A stretch of DNA of 5,738 nucleotides from Oscillospiraceae bacterium (GTDB taxonomy: Bacteria; Bacillota_A; Clostridia; Oscillospirales; Oscillospiraceae), in the NCBI GenBank assembly GCA_902789835.1, contig CADAPN010000129.1:1-5738 (forward strand), written 5' to 3'. This document shows positions 5,257 to 5,738 of this stretch, piece after piece. A program made the translations under genes and the position numbers. Position 1 is the stretch's first letter. Each line of letters opens with the position of its first letter. The notes under the pieces were generated by a model, which was not told the DNA's origin, searched no databases, and was given only the letters and a program-made list of their open reading frames with translations.

Positions 5257-5472
5257 TCACGGTTCCATCTCTGCCTGCTCAAGGCGGTCATTGATCGCTT
5301 CCACCGCGCTCTGCGCCTGTTCGATTGCGTTCTGCTGGGTTTGCTCCTTCTGTGTATTCGTCGTTCCAAAGCCAAGCCCCTCCATCTGCGTCATGGCAAG
5401 ATAACCGATCAGCAGGGTAACAAGCAAGAGAATAATCAGCACCAGCCCGGAACCTTTTCCTTTGTTATTCAT
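5257..5472 (-). CDS. Small single-helix membrane protein, function unknown
   Basis: 71 residues from ATG 5472. A modest AAGG site lies about 12 bases upstream (5485-5488), a rather long spacing. After a basic start (MNNKGKG), one hydrophobic segment covers about residues 8-28 (SGLVLIILLLVTLLIGYLAM). A glycine-rich turn (about 31-36) follows, then a polar, glutamine- and glutamate-rich helix (about 40-68, TQKEQTQQNAIEQAQSAVEAINDRLEQAE) with heptad-like spacing that could form a coiled coil. The positive N-terminus suggests N-in topology with the helix outside, or a tail-anchored assembly partner. I do not recognise the family. The coding pattern, membrane segment and upstream ribosome-site-like bases support a real gene. 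No promoter is evident close upstream, so it may be the last gene of a unit whose earlier part is the fragment at 5540-5602. Its stop codon touches element B, which supplies its terminator. Confidence 0.68.
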   Translation of the reverse strand: MNNKGKGSGLVLIILLLVTLLIGYLAMTQMEGLGFGTTNTQKEQTQQNAIEQAQSAVEAINDRLEQAEMEP

Positions 5473-5539
5473 ATCCGATCACGACCTTCTTTCATACCGG
5501 GCAGCGCCAGGCGGTACAGATGGGTAGGACGGGCAGCAA

Positions 5540-5602
5540 TTATCCCTGCTCCTCAAGCTTTTCCTGATACAGCTTCATCAGCCAGGCGACACATGCGAAG
5601 GA
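5540..5602 (-). pseudogene. Possible 3' remnant of a gene cut by the transposase element
   Basis: On the minus strand a short open frame reads FACVAWLMKLYQEKLEEQG and ends at a TAA (5540-5542), 67 bases before the small membrane protein gene. Its composition looks coding: one hydrophobic turn, then a charged helix. Upstream it runs straight into the GGGGGAC end of the transposase element near 5603, so the rest of the gene would be missing or lie beyond the element. The stretch is short and could be chance. The family is not recognisable. Confidence 0.25.
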
Positions 5603-5626
5603 CAGGGGGACGGTTCTTTTGTCTTG
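5600..5626. repeat. Terminal REP-like end of the transposase element
   Basis: GGACAGGGGGACGGTTCTTT is followed by TGTCTTG. The core GGGGACGGTTCT is shared with the ends of element B and, with changes, of element A. Short arms AGGACA/TGTCTT (one G-T pair) flank the core and could close a hairpin, as in REP sequences next to RAYT genes. It starts two bases after the transposase stop codon. Confidence 0.72.
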
Positions 5627-5738
5627 TTATCGTCTCGCCATTCGTTCAATGACTGCTTTGCTGATTCCGGTCAGTCTGGATAGCTGCCGGATGGAGATTC
5701 CATTGTTCAAGCCCGTTATCACCGCGTCATCGCGCTGT
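5627..5738 (-). CDS. C-terminal end of a probable REP-associated tyrosine transposase (RAYT, Y1/IS200-like), truncated by the window edge
   Basis: Thirty-six codons and a TAA (5627-5629) are visible on the minus strand; the 5' part lies outside the window. The residues include RDDAVITGLNNG, then SIRQLSRLTGISKAVIERMARR, a helix-turn-helix of the kind that closes many Firmicutes RAYT/Y1 transposases after the catalytic HUH/tyrosine domain. The catalytic part (HUH motif and tyrosine) is not in view, so the call rests on this tail and on position: two bases past the stop begins the GGGGACGGTTCT palindromic end typical of the element, and two related elements lie within 1.5 kb. Such enzymes cut and join single-stranded DNA at REP hairpins. 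Another helix-turn-helix protein is possible, but the adjoining repeat makes a transposase the best reading. Confidence 0.68.
   Translation of the reverse strand, partial: QRDDAVITGLNNGISIRQLSRLTGISKAVIERMARR

Noticed and set aside
5171..5404. A 77-residue plus-strand frame starting inside element B
   Set aside because: It starts in the terminator hairpin, runs antisense to the small membrane protein, and its cysteine/serine-rich product resembles no domain.

Overview
The window looks like a stretch of a moderately GC-rich Clostridia-type (Firmicutes) chromosome. Strong AGGAGG-type ribosome sites, sigma-A-like promoters with 17-bp spacers, a short Firmicutes-style lipoprotein signal and membrane GGDEF/AEC proteins support this, but they do not fix a genus.

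Left part (1-1847): the 3' end of a gene ending in a response-regulator receiver domain, probably a hybrid sensor kinase, overlaps by 4 bases (ATGA) a gene for a lipid-anchored family-1 extracellular solute-binding protein. No permease gene follows, so the binding protein looks like a sensory partner of the kinase rather than part of a transporter. A bidirectional terminator (1801-1828) separates this unit from a convergent gene.

Middle (1847-4163), all on the minus strand: a seven-helix membrane diguanylate cyclase with an intact GGDEF motif and a degenerate inhibitory site, and an AEC-family (auxin efflux carrier/malate permease-like) transporter. Each has its own readable promoter. The transporter's -35 box lies in a small palindrome, and its gene ends in a strong hairpin containing the GGGGACGG core seen in the repeats to the right.

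Right part (4184-5738): two diverged copies of a ~235-bp element, A (4184-4416) and B (5021-5255), lie in the same orientation. Both have GGGGACGGTT-type inverted ends and both carry an internal hairpin plus T-run that is an intrinsic terminator for the minus strand. Each sits just downstream of a minus-strand gene: A after a DUF2442 gene (4456-4725), B exactly at the stop codon of a small single-helix membrane protein (5257-5472). Between them lie the AT-richer DUF2442 gene, its promoter, and a two-unit 41-bp repeat with conserved inverted ends (4934-5016). At the right edge is the C-terminal helix-turn-helix of what is most likely a REP-associated tyrosine transposase (RAYT, Y1/IS200-like). 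It is followed within two bases by the same GGGGACGGTTCT end, so A and B are plausible non-autonomous partners of this transposase. The most interesting idea in the window is this element family, acting as portable 3' ends for genes and possibly bracketing a small DUF2442 cargo.
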